Assembly: GCF_905147365.1 (NCBI RefSeq)
Contig: NC_056415.1
Coordinates: forward strand, 13,100,001-13,164,000
Source: Aricia agestis
Taxonomy: Eukaryota > Arthropoda > Insecta > Lepidoptera > Lycaenidae
Length of the DNA stretch: 64,000 nt
Direction: 5' to 3'
Each line of letters begins with the position of its first letter. Positions within the stretch are counted from its first letter, which is position 1. The position numbers and the translations under genes are program-made. Of this stretch, positions 21,865 through 34,300 are shown in pieces. A model generated the notes under the pieces. It made no database searches and was not told the origin of the DNA. It saw only the letters and a list, made by a program, of their open reading frames with translations.

Positions 21865-23714
21865 ATGTTCGAAGCACGCCTTCTACGAAGCTCCATTCTG
21901 AAGAAAGTCCTGGAAGCGATTAAAGATTTGTTGACACAGGCAACCTTCGATTGTGACGACAATGGAATACAACTACAGGTAATTATACCATTCTATAATC
22001 AAATGGTGCACATATGCTATGTTCTTCAGAATATGAGTCCCATTTATCTTTTTTGTCCTGCTGGTTGCTGCCATTCCCACTAAAGTCTTAAAACATTGGA
22101 GAATGTGAGACTCATGAAACTACCCTATACTTATTATGAATGCTAATTTTACTTACAGGCTATGGACAATTCCCACGTATCACTGGTGTCCCTCTCTCTG
22201 CGAGCAGATGGCTTTGACAAATATAGATGTGATAGAAATATTTCTTTGGGAATGAATTTAGGAAGGTAAAAATATACATTAACATTAATCGCTTGATCGT
22301 GGATTCCTGGAGTTGAAGCACTAAACAATTATAGATTACTTTTAAATTGGTTTTAAATTAATTATTATTTTACAGCATGTCCAAAATTCTTAAGTGTGCG
22401 GGTGACAAAGACACTGTAACAATAAGAGCGCAGGATAACGCTGATACTGTTACATTTGTATTTGAGAGTCCTAATCAAGAGAAAGTTTCTGATTATGAAA
22501 TGAAACTAATGAATCTGGATTTGGAACATTTAGGTAATTGGCAAATTCTTTTTTTTTTTCAATTATTTTATGAATAGTCACCATAACCAACATCAACTAA
22601 AACTTATCTCATGTAAGGTTTTTATCACAAATATAACAATAATACATTAATTAATATTGTCAATTGTGTTCTAGGCATACCCGAGACGGAATACAGTTGT
22701 ACAATTCGTATGCCCAGCGCTGAGTTTGCCAGAATATGCCGTGACCAGTCTCAGTTTGGAGAGTCCATGGTCATATCATGTACAAAAGAAGGTTAGTATC
22801 TCTAGCAAATAGTATTTAATATCATTAAACATAACATCTTTACTAGCCTAGAGTATAATAATATTATATAGTTAAATTGCATTTTTGTTAGGGTTCTATA
22901 CCCAAAGGGTGAAAACGGGACCCTATTACATACCGCTGCACTCAGAGTGGAACATTATTTACTTAATTATAATTCATTAAAAATTTTGACATGAAGCCCA
23001 TACATTATCTGTCAAACTCTTTATTAAATTCAAGGTTAATTGTAATTAAATGTCTCTGAGTACGGCGGTAGGACTTCCATGTCTGTCCGTCTGTCCGTCC
23101 TTCTCTCTAAAGTTCTCAAGAATAGACCAGAAGTTGACCAACATGTTTCCAAAATTGATAGTTTTACCTTCTTCCAGGCGTCAAGTTTTCGTCAAGTGGT
23201 GACATTGGGTCAGCCAATGTGAAGTTGGCGCAAACAGCGTCAATTGACAAGGAAGAAGAGGCGGTGGTAATAGAGATGGATGAACCCGTTACCCTCACAT
23301 TTGCCTGCCAGTACCTCAACTACTTCACCAAGGCCACTCCACTGAGCAGTCAGGTAAGTTTAAAAAAAACTTTAGTCACAAAGATAAACACCCATTGACA
23401 AGAAACATTAAAATACTCCTATAATATTATGATAATAATTATATGGAATGGCCTGGACCAAAATATGTCCACAATTTGGAGTAACTCACATTGTAGATGA
23501 GTAATTCATTTGTAATCATTTTGTTTGCTTCTATGGGAAAGCAAATAAAATTGCTTCTATTAAACAAGGAAAATTAAAATGTTAAATCCTAATTATATTG
23601 CAGGTTCAACTATCCATGTCTGCAGATGTACCCTTAGTTGTAGAATACCGCATTCCGGACATTGGCCACATTAGATACTACCTGGCTCCCAAGATTGAGG
23701 AAGACGATAGTTAA
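21865..23714 (+). CDS. PCNA: proliferating cell nuclear antigen, sliding clamp
   Basis: Coding exons 21865-21978, 22159-22265, 22376-22533, 22675-22791, 23178-23353, 23604-23714; GT-AG, phases agree, 260 aa, the standard animal length. A 5' UTR intron is likely at 21773-21858. The homotrimeric ring tethers DNA polymerases and repair factors in the nucleus through PIP-box partners that bind the interdomain loop. Seen: MFEARLL start, DLEHLGIPETEY at the interdomain connector, CTKEGVKFS in which K164, the ubiquitin/SUMO site known from yeast and human, is kept, and the PKIEEDD C-terminal tail. AATAAA is at about 23799. Nothing suggests damage; codon and splice patterns are regular. Confidence 0.98.
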
Positions 23715-23931
23715 GTTAGATATAAGTGGATTTACACATTGCACCATACAATATCAGGCTGATAAAATACAAAAGAGATGTGTTTTAGTATTAAATATAA
23801 TAAACCCGTCTTTATTGTTTCTTGTTACAAATCAGACTAAATCTTGATTTGAAAAAAGAGAGCTCCTATGTCCAAGACAAAGGTTTCCAGTTTATTTTAT
23901 CTCATAATGTGTAATAGTTCTAAATGTTAAG

Positions 23932-24067
23932 TCCCAATTTCACCAACGACTGTTAAAGTTAATGGCCGAATTAGTATCACATTACCCTTTTCGTTTTTCA
24001 TGCGAATGAAAGAGAAGATGATATTTTAACAAGCTGTTAACACTAACAGACGTTGGTGAAATTGGGC
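23932..24067. mobile_element. MITE 'cccaatttcaccaac'
   Basis: Inverted ends: gtcccaatttcaccaacg at the left and cgttggtgaaattgggcc at the right, with internal inverted gactgttaa/ttaacagtc-like steps. A longer copy is at 44758-45589. Sits in the PCNA 3' flank. Confidence 0.75.
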
Positions 24068-24580
24068 CTTAGTTAATTATCCATCATGTTCGTTAATAAT
24101 TTGATTGTGATAGGATTAAAAGTATTTTGGTAATTTTTACAATAAAACATTTGGATATTCCAGACATGTTTATATTCACATCCATTGTTCATGTTAAACA
24201 TGAGTATTTAAAGTACAAATTAATGTCGCACAAACTAAAACCTTAAAACACTGGAATGTAAAACAATCACTTTATAAAAAACTTCTAAGCTTATGTTCAG
24301 CATTCATAAAATTTACATTAAAATAGGTTAAAATAACTTAAATGTCTTTTCACTCGAGACTAGAATATTCCTAAGATTATCCTTATATAAAAATAATTTA
24401 CTTACATATTATAATGAAATAATTTAAAAGATTAAATAGGAGGGTGGGCAAGTTACAATTAATTAGCAACACTTCCATCGCGCACATTACACATTTTGAG
24501 AAATTTTAAATTGTTACATTGATACTTCATGGACAATTATTTTTAACATTTATAGTGAAATAAAGACAAACATCCATAAT

Positions 24581-24744
24581 GTACCATCGAGGAAATTGGT
24601 TCCTAGGCAGTTGACAGACCTACGTCATGTGGTCAACTTATGTCCATTCAATGTAACCTGTGATTGGTTGGATAGGTTTGACTTATCGCTACCAAAATTA
24701 TTTAGGTCCGCCATCTGCATAGGAAACAACTTCTCTGATAGTAC
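24581..24744. mobile_element. MITE family 'ccatcgag..cctaggcag'
   Basis: Left end gtaccatcgaggaaattggt, right end ggaaacaacttctctgatag; internal gacctacgtcatgtggtcaa. Same family as 6941-7152. Confidence 0.7.
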
Positions 24745-25368
24745 ACTGCTTACATCTATACTCTTAAACGCCGTTGAAAGAATATTACTACAATAGGAAA
24801 TAAACATATGAACATACGGAATGTGATAATAATAATATTATTGCTTGCGGTTGCTGTAGAGCATAGATTGTTATTTCAAGATAACCGCAATACTGTTGTT
24901 AGCATGCATGTGTGAAAGAGACAAGTAGCATAAGTGATAAGACTTACTTTAGAATTTCTGTATACGGCAATGAGTTTACTATCATTCTATATATAATATG
25001 ACGTCATAGCCTTACCAGCAATTAAATTACTAAATTGAAACATCGTTAATGTCAAAATCACGTTGTAAGTTCTACTTTTGTATTGCTGGCGGCCTACAGT
25101 CTGTCAAGAAAGAGTAGAGGCTGAAATAAATTTTCCAAACAATCGCGATCAAATGGTACTTTTTGCGCTTTGTATTTCATAGAGAATGTTTGTACTTTTA
25201 AATATTAACGCTCTGACACATTTTTTATTAGCAATAATAAGGTTTTTGTACTTTTTATGTGATTTAAAATTTGTGTTCGGCGTCTACTCTTTTTTCGACA
25301 AGCTATACATATGAATCATAATTCATAACACTTATCATTTATCAAGTAATGTGCCGATGGACGAGTTA

Positions 25369-28300
25369 CTACTTCCACTTCTTGGCGGAGAACAGCACCG
25401 CCCGCTGCTTGAGGAACAGCGAGTAGTTCTGCTTGCGCGCCGCTAGGGCCGCTGCCGACGTCGCGCCGCCGCCGCCGCCGCCGCGCCCGCGACCTCTACC
25501 TCTACCTGCGGATACAATGTTATGTAAAGTTAAGGTCAATTCTGACCGCAACGCGACGCGTAGATGCATTTCTAAATTTGTATGGGTTTGACAGATTTGC
25601 AAGACGTGTCACGCAATTGAAATCTGTCAATTCAATACAAATTATATAGAATTAGAAATATATCTACGTGTCGCATTACGGTCTGAATTGACCTATAGGG
25701 GCAATGATTGGTTAATATTTTGACTTTAGCCAAAAGCGCTGATAATAAATACTCAGATAAACTAAAGTGTGTCAGTAAAATAGTGTGTACAGAGCACACG
25801 TATCATATTATGTGTCTTAAATCCTGACGGTGTCGTTTCGTGGTATAAATTTTATTTTGCTCTCGACGCACCAAAGTACTAAAGAGTTTCACTTCGTAAA
25901 CCTCAGAAACTGGCTATTATGTACTATCAGAGAAGTTGATTCCTATGCAAATCGGGGACCTAAGTAGTTCGGTCGCGTTACGTCAAACCCAGCTGACAGA
26001 TCACAATTTACATTGAATTGACATATTCGACAAAATAACGTTGGTCTGTCAATTGCATAGGAATCAACTTCCTCGATGGTACCTACTATCGATTCATAGG
26101 CAGATGGCGGACCTACGTCATTTGGTCATGTTATGTCAAACCCAGCCGATAGATCACGTCTAATATTGAATTGACGTAGGTGCGTCAACTGCCTATTAAT
26201 CAATTTCTTCGATGGTACGAAGCTACAAATAATAAAAACGAAGGAAGAGTAACTGTCAAAAAATTTGTCCACGAGTCTGCAAAATGTGACCCGAATACAT
26301 GCATACTTTATGCGTGTATTCGGTACACAATGTTGTGTAAATACTAAATATAATATACTAGATGTCCCGCGCGGCTTCGCCCGCGTAAATTAGAAATTTT
26401 ACAGAATCCGTAGCTACATTTTCCCATAAAAAATATTTCCCCCGTTTTTCCCACATTTTCCTGAGTTTCTTCTGTCGTATTAGTCTTAGAGTAATAATAT
26501 AATATAACCTTCTCGATAAATGATGAGTCTTACTCGATAAATGATCTATCTAACACTGAGATAAGTTTTTAAATCGGACCTGTAGTTTCTGAGATTGACG
26601 CGTTCAAGCAAACATACTCTTCAGGTTTATAATATTAGGTAGATATAGATTTTTTTTAATTATCGCTTGACAAACTCGAGTCTCGATCTAAAAGACTATG
26701 AAATGGTATAATATGGTAGTGATGATGATGATGATGAAGAATGTGATTTGCATAGTAGCATATGCTTTCTGTTCTTAAAACAACGCCGAAACTCCCAAAC
26801 TTGTATCTATAAAGAATCAGGAATTCTCTCAGCACCTTCCGAACCACGGTATACCAGGTATATCTCGGTGCAAAATCTTACTTGTTGGTAGCATATGCTT
26901 AGAATACTTCTCACGAAACCGAAGTCACCATATGTTTCCCTATAAGTTTTGAGGAGTTCCCTCGATTACTTATGGATCCTTCATCAGATCACCACTTTTC
27001 TGAATATAATACCAAATTGGGATGATAGCCTATATACCAAAAGAAAAATTTTGAAAATCGGTTAACAAACGGCGGAGTAATCGTTGAATATAAGAAAACG
27101 AACATAACACCTCCCCCATTTTGAAAGTCGGTTAAAATTGTAGCCTATGTGTTATATATTTAATATTTTAATCAGCACATGAATTGAATAACAAAATTTT
27201 TTTCAGATTAATCGTAGCACCATCTGTCAGGACAAACTAAAATTGAAATAGAATAATATTGAATGCGATGATAGCGCCGTCCGCCGGATCTAATGTAAAA
27301 CATTCCAAAATCAACAACTCCTTATAAATAAGAAATGAATTGAAAAAACATTTTCCAGTAGACCAAACTGTAAATCTAAACCATTCTCGAATCTCCACGA
27401 ACACACACAAAAAATTTCATCAAAATTGGTCCAGTCGTTTAGGAGTTTAGTCACATACACACGCACACAAGAAATATATATATTAAGATAGAAGTGACAA
27501 TTGATGTCAACGGATTTATTTCGTAAAGAAGAAGGGGCGTTTCGTACCCACCAATGTAGCACGTTGAGACATATACCAAATGAAAGGGCTTGAAAAGTTG
27601 AACATTTTATTGTATGACGAAAAATCTCTAAGCCATGGGAGAAAAAAGTTAATGAGGGTAGAAGGTAAGAAAAAATCACAAAAAAACACCTTGTATTATT
27701 GTATCAATTTATAGTGTCGCTGGTAAGGAATCATTTCTGGAAAGTAATCGTATATGTCAAACTTAAGGAAAGTGTTATATTTTAGTCTATCGTTGCATAT
27801 TTTGAAGAAATGTATGGAAAAACAATAAGACCTTAAAAATCTAACCTTTCCTGGATTTTACCGCACATTGTTACTTTGAAAAAATTGTTTATAATAAGCA
27901 ATACTAGCGAATGGTGCAATAATAGATACAGGTGTTTTATTTTTTCCTAAGAAATAAAAAAAAACATCCTTTATTATTGCACCATGCGAAGGTATTGCTA
28001 ATTATAAACAATTTGTCCAGAGTGATAATTAACGAAAAAATGAGGCCAAGGTTCGACATTCAGCATTTTATTGTTTTCTCATACACTTCTTTGAAATATG
28101 AAGCAATTCATAATACAATACTTTCCTTGAGTTTGCCATATATGATTACTTTTGAGAAATTATTCCTTACTAGCAACACTACAAATTACTTCAATAATAC
28201 AGGAATCGGAATGTTATTTTTTTCATTTCCGGAAAAAATTAAACATCCTGTATTATTGCGCCATTCGCTAGTATAATTGCTAATTATAAAACATTTCTCC

Positions 28301-31300
28301 GAAGTGATTATATACGATAAAATCCAGGAAAGATTAGATATTTAAGGTTTTATTGATTTCTCATACATTTCTTTAAATTATGAAAGAATATACTAAAATA
28401 TAACAGTTTCCTTAAATTTGTCATATAAGATTACTTTCTAGAAATGATTCCTTACCAGCAAGACTATAAATTAATGCAATAATACAGGGTGTTTTTTGTG
28501 ATTTTTTCTTACTTTCTACCCTCATTAACTTTTTTCTCCCATGGTTTAGAGACTTTTCGTCATACAATAAAATGTTCAACTTTTTAAGCCCTTTCCTTTG
28601 ATACATGTCTCAATGTGCTACAGCTTGGGTACGGGTCCCATACAAAAATGCCCCTTCTTCTTTGAGTGTTAGTGTTTCGTAGCTATTGCCATATTTTAGT
28701 GTGCGAAAAGGGACCAAATTCAAAACGGTTGAAGTATGGGAGTTACGTTTCCTTAGTTTTTAGTATTCGTAGACTATCAGAGAAGTTGATTTATAGGCAG
28801 ATGGCGGACCTACGTAAGGTCATGTTACGTCAAACCCAGCCGACAGATCATAACTATAGTTTGTGCGTTTTAAGATGATATGGGTGACACTTCTCATATT
28901 CCTTGCTACGGGTTTTTTTACAAGAAAACAAAAAAAAAAACAAAATGTAATAAATTATATTCCATCTACAAAAACAAATGTTTCCTATAATAATTGTAAA
29001 TGAATAAAAATGAAAAGTTGCTAAATGCTAAGTTATTAATATAAAATTATAAATTTTAACTGTGAAAATTATTGTTACGAAAATATTTGAAAAATGTCAG
29101 ATGCATGAAATGGAACTTATGCCAATAGAGATTGACACTGTTGAATCGAAATCAAATCGATAAAAAGGGCGGCCATTTTAAATCGCCGGCGCCACTCTGA
29201 TACGTCAGTACGAAATCGTAGTAAAAGTACGAATTTTTGACATCACATAACATATACCTATAATTATAATTGTACATAGCTTAAGTCCTTTTAATTTTTT
29301 ATTTTCTATTCTGTATATGTTGTGTGTTGGAATAAATAAACGTATTCTAAATCGATAATTTCGATTGCAATTCATTTACGAAGTGATTCGATATTTTTAT
29401 CGTATAGTATCGATTAATTTTCTTAGGTAACTTCCCTACTATTGTCAATTATAATGTGTCACCCATATCATCATAAGACGCACAAACTATAATATCGAAT
29501 AGACATAACTCGACCGAATGACGTAGGTGCGTCAACTGGCTATGAATCAATTTATTCGATGGTACCAAGTGTTAGCACCCACCTGCCCCCCCTCCTCTCC
29601 CTCAGGTCTCGCGCTTGACGTCGGACGGTCCGGGGTCGTCGAGCGTGTCGTGCAACGTCCGCAGGTGGCGCAGCAGGTTCGACTTCACGTTGAATCCCTT
29701 GTTGCACATGCCGCACACGAACGGACGCTCGCCTGGACGGACAGACAGACGCATTCGTATCGTGCTGAGACTAGTAGGTTCACACGGCACAATCCTGAAC
29801 TTTTTTTGTAGTATACGTCTTGTGCACTATTTGTCTATGGTACTGCAACAAATTGTGCAGTACAATCGACGGGTGAATGGTTCTATACAGGGTGTAACAA
29901 AAATAAGTGATAATACTTTAGGGTGTGTACGCGTTCCTTGTACTTCACTTATTTTTGTTACACACTGTATATCCATTGGATCATGGATGCGCCACTATAT
30001 TTTATTTGCTAAGACGTAATACTGCAAAAACATTGCAGGATTTTGCCGCGTGAACCAAGTCTTAGAGCGCCTTCACATTACGTCGCAAGCAGTGCGGTAG
30101 CCGCGCTGCAGCCGCGCGACTTCTATGCAAATGACAGTCGCGCGGCAGCCTTACTGCTTGTTGACCGTTGGAGTTAGGTACTTGAGTAGAAATGTATACC
30201 GGTTTGTTGCGCAGGAACCGTTCATTTTTCCGGGACTCAAAATATCTCCATGCCAAATTTTCGCAAAAGCGGTTTGAGCGTGAAGCGGTAACAGACAGCT
30301 GACAGACAGACATACCTTCGCATATTATTATGGATTAAAAATTAAGGGCTTAAATTAAAGACTGCCCTTGTGGGTAATAGATCAGTAAGACAGTAACTAA
30401 TATGACGGTTTCAATAGGTCTTATATCGCGCGGGAACCGTACATTTTCCGGGATAAAAAGTATCCTATGTCCTTTCCCGGGACTCAAAGTATTTCCATAC
30501 CAAATTTCAGCCAAATCGGTTCAAAGTGGTTTGGCCGTGAAGAGGTAACAGACAAGACAGACAGACGCACTTTCGCATTTATCATATTAGTATGGACTTT
30601 TGTAAAATAAATACCGATATAATAAAATAGTTGTGTAACTCACCTGTATGTGTCCTCATGTGTATCAACATAGAGGCATGCGACGGGAAGTTTTTCTTGC
30701 AGTGCGAGCAAGTCTTGTTTTGCACGCCCTCTGTGAAACGATTGTGACGTTTTGGTGGGGCACTGTTGTTTGATATGGCCAATTCTGGACAACCGACACC
30801 GAACGAACAATAAGTTTCACGACAATGAAATGCTTCGTTGGGGGTTCTTCGAGTCGGACGAAGATGGTCCTTCGAGACGGACTAAGTTGGTCCTTAGAGA
30901 CAGACTAAATTGGTCCTTCGAGACGGACAAAGCATTCATTGTGTAAACATAACTGAAGTGATTATTATGACTGTAGCGGGCTGGTGTTGAGAAAATAAAA
31001 AGGCAAAACATAAGAGGCGAAACGGTGGAAAGAAATAGTGATTAATAAATTTAATATTACCAATACACGATGCATCGTTCGTCGAGAATTAGCCACATAC
31101 ACAACAATCATGTTTCAGCTATGTTATTATCAAAAACATCTAGAAAATAACACACTATTCAGTAATTAAAAATAATAAAAAGATATTATATGTGGCACAC
31201 TGAAGTATTTTTAATTTTTGGAACGAAGTTCCTTATCGCACGTTGCGAAAGAGGGCTAGACAGTAAAAATTAAGACAAAAACTTGTAAAGACACTTTTGA

Positions 31301-34300
31301 CACGACACGACACGCGGTAGCGCGTGTTTCTCTCTCTGTCTCTCTCTCCCTCGCATTGAACAGTGTGGTGTACCTAGCGACGATAATTTTTTTGAGTGTA
31401 TACAGGTTTTTTGTACATGAGAAATAATAAACTGGAACTTCGTTCCAATCCGGGTGTCCCTTAACACCTCTCAAGTTTTTTATTAATTAGTAGAAAAAAA
31501 AAAAACAGAAGAGCATTCATTGTAGTCTGTTGAGAGTTATTTTTTGGAGTTGCTCAGACAGGTATACAGATTGTGAGGTTGGCACAAAGTCATCACTTAT
31601 GTGAAAGGTCAAACAACTCATAATAAAATTAAATAAAAAATAACTCTTAACGAACCGTAATTAATAATAATTATATATTTTAGTTTGCTATTTAACGTTT
31701 ATCATTGCTATAATTTATCACCACATTAACATTTATGTAATCAACCTTTGAACATAGGTCTTCCTGATCAAAATTTTGGAAAATACTTGTAGAATTGATT
31801 TTTCAACAAGTAGGTACATTTTAGGTTATTGCGTATTATTTAGCTATGCCTTATAATGATTCATGGCTACTTGAAAAATTATTATACTCCGAAACTACAA
31901 TAAAACACTTATATCAGAAAAATACTATTGATACTGACCTGTTTCAGTGTGCGTGCTCTGTATGTGTCGCACCCACTCGGCTGGGTTTGGGAAGTGTTTC
32001 TGACAGAGGTCGCAGCGTAGAAGTGCCATCGATTCTTCTGTGTCGTCACTCTGTAGACAATGTTTATACGGTTAGAAGAGCATTTTATTCAATATTTTCT
32101 TTAATGACTATATAGGACGTCGCAGTCATAAAAAATTCGTACACGCAGGGTGTGTAAGAGAGATGGAGCAATACAATATACAGAAATTACAGATACGCAT
32201 ACTCTTATTAACCACATATTGCAGATCGACGACGCCGCTTACAATAGCGCCGCCGTTTTTTAAAAAGTTAGAGTGGGCGTGGCTTCGCACGCGTCAAGCA
32301 TCGTACACGCAATGCTTGACAGAGACACCGTGAAGAAAATAGTGGGAGTGAGACAGGTATACTTACCGCAGACCGATAACTGCGCTTTCGCGGCTGCTCT
32401 GCCTCGGAGTGGGCCTAGACTAAGGCCCTTTTCACAGGCATACAAAGTAGAAAATATGTATGAGCTACTTAGACAGCTTTCACATGGCACGGCGACCGTG
32501 CCGTGACCACGGAGCTCATACAAAGAGGAGCTGGCCTAAGCAACTGTGCACTGTGATTTTCAACTAGGTCCTGACGTCATCATTGTGGGCGGGGCTTAAG
32601 TCAGTACACTTTCAGGGTTTGTCAGGTGCACACGTAACGAGACTCCCAATAAATGGTGTTTTCTGCGTATTTAACAAGGAAAAGATGAAGTATTGTGTTT
32701 TACAATGTCGAAAACACTCAGACAGACGTTCTGATAATATAAATACCATCACATTTCATTCGGAAATAATTTTAAATGTAATTTAAATATAAAAGTTCTA
32801 GAACATTTCAGCTTTCAGCGTTAATTATACTACTTGACACTAGGTGGCCAAACCTTTGAAAGATAATACAGACGTAAATGCGTATAATTTTGCATAAGTT
32901 TATTACAATAATCATACTTGAATACTGAAAACCGTTATACACTTAGTCTTAAACACATTTAATAGCTAAAACCGTGATTATATAGATTTTATTATGATAT
33001 TACTTATAAACCGCCATCTGTCGTCACCTATGATAACTATTTGAAACGTAAAAAATATCCAGGGCCGTAGTACGTCCCATAATATTCAAGACAAAATGAC
33101 ATCTAGTGTAAGATAGTTGAACTACGTAGTGACATCAACATCGACCTAAGCTAGTAGTTTGGCTTTTAGCCGATAGAAGTAATATTGAGAAGTGGGCGGA
33201 GCTTGACACCCCCTCACCCCGCAAATTGTCACGCGTCGTTTCATAAGGAAACTTGATTACAACACCTCCTCTTAGTATTAGCTCCGTGGCCGTGACCCAT
33301 GTCGTACATTTCTACTTTGTACGGCACGGCGACCGTGCTGCAACCGTATGCATGTGAAAACCCTCGGCGGGCACCATACACAATATTTGTGAGTGAGACA
33401 GGTATAGTAACTGCTCATCGATGGCGGTACTTTCGCGGCTGTTTCGTATCAGACTGGCCTTGAACGCGGCCGGTAACGTGTATACTCGTACAATGTGTGT
33501 AAGTGAGACAGGTACACTCACCCCTGATCGATATCGGCGTTTGCGCGGCTGTTCAGTGTCGGAGTGGGCGTGGCCTTGCACGTGGCGCACCCATGCGGCG
33601 GGCAGCGTAAACACCGCGGCGCAGAGTTCGCACGCTAGTGGGCTGTACAGCTGAAAAAGAAAAAGAAATCAATAATTGCCTGCCATTTCTTCGCGCCGCA
33701 ATTTATAATATAAAATGAAAACTATTTTACGTCTTTCCATTTTTGAAATGATAATATTTTCCTTTTGTAAAAATACGAAACATACTGACCAAGCTCTCTT
33801 CTTCAATTTCCACATCATCAACAGGTTCGGATTTAACACTCATCTCAGCTTGAAACATCTCGGCTATGGATCGTTCCTCCTCCTCTATGCTACTCGCGTC
33901 CCATTCTGGCTCATCTTTGATCTGGACCTCTGTGTTCTGTATTGAATCGGTGCTTTGGGTAGATTTTTCTGGAAATACACAATGAGTATGTCAAAAGTGT
34001 TTTTAAAAAGCCACTACACATTTTGGCATTCCGGTGTTGTAAACGTGAAGTGTCGTAAAAGACGAAGGGAGAAGGGAGGGAGGAGGCGCGGCCATGCCGA
34101 CTGTATGGGCGCCGCAGACTCGATCGCACAAAAAGTCTGTCGTCAGCGATCTCCCTAAAAGACTCACATATTTGGTCAGATCCACAGATATATTTCAAGA
34201 TAGATACCGCATGTCGCTCCATTTGTATGAAAACGAGCGTGTCACTTTTTTTATAAGTAGCTACTGTGACGTACCGATGATAAGAAAAGTGCCCATTATC

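Larger units (their letters stand above)
23715..25368. other. PCNA 3' flank and 3' flank of the BTB gene
   Basis: PCNA poly(A) signal near 23799; a 136-bp MITE at 23932-24067 (gtcccaatttcaccaac and its inverse); a second MITE at 24581-24744; a diverged relative of the hairpin MITE at 25095-25310. The two genes converge here. No other gene seen. Confidence 0.6.

Noticed and set aside
23662..23847. Separate 61-codon frame at the PCNA 3' end
   Set aside because: Other-frame shadow of the last PCNA exon and its 3' UTR.
26700..26745. ATGATG / CATCAT triplet run, considered as a coding poly-His/Asp tract
   Set aside because: Lies inside a Helitron and recurs at about 52588-52605 in the related element.
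30582..30782. Single-exon zinc-finger peptide starting MAISNNSAPP
   Set aside because: This is exon 7 of the BTB gene; its apparent start is internal and its end reads into the intron.
33312..33614. 100-codon minus-strand frame spanning finger exon 5 and its neighbour
   Set aside because: Fusion of the real exon with a decayed copy across a donor; the donor and phase of exon 5 argue for splicing at 33522.
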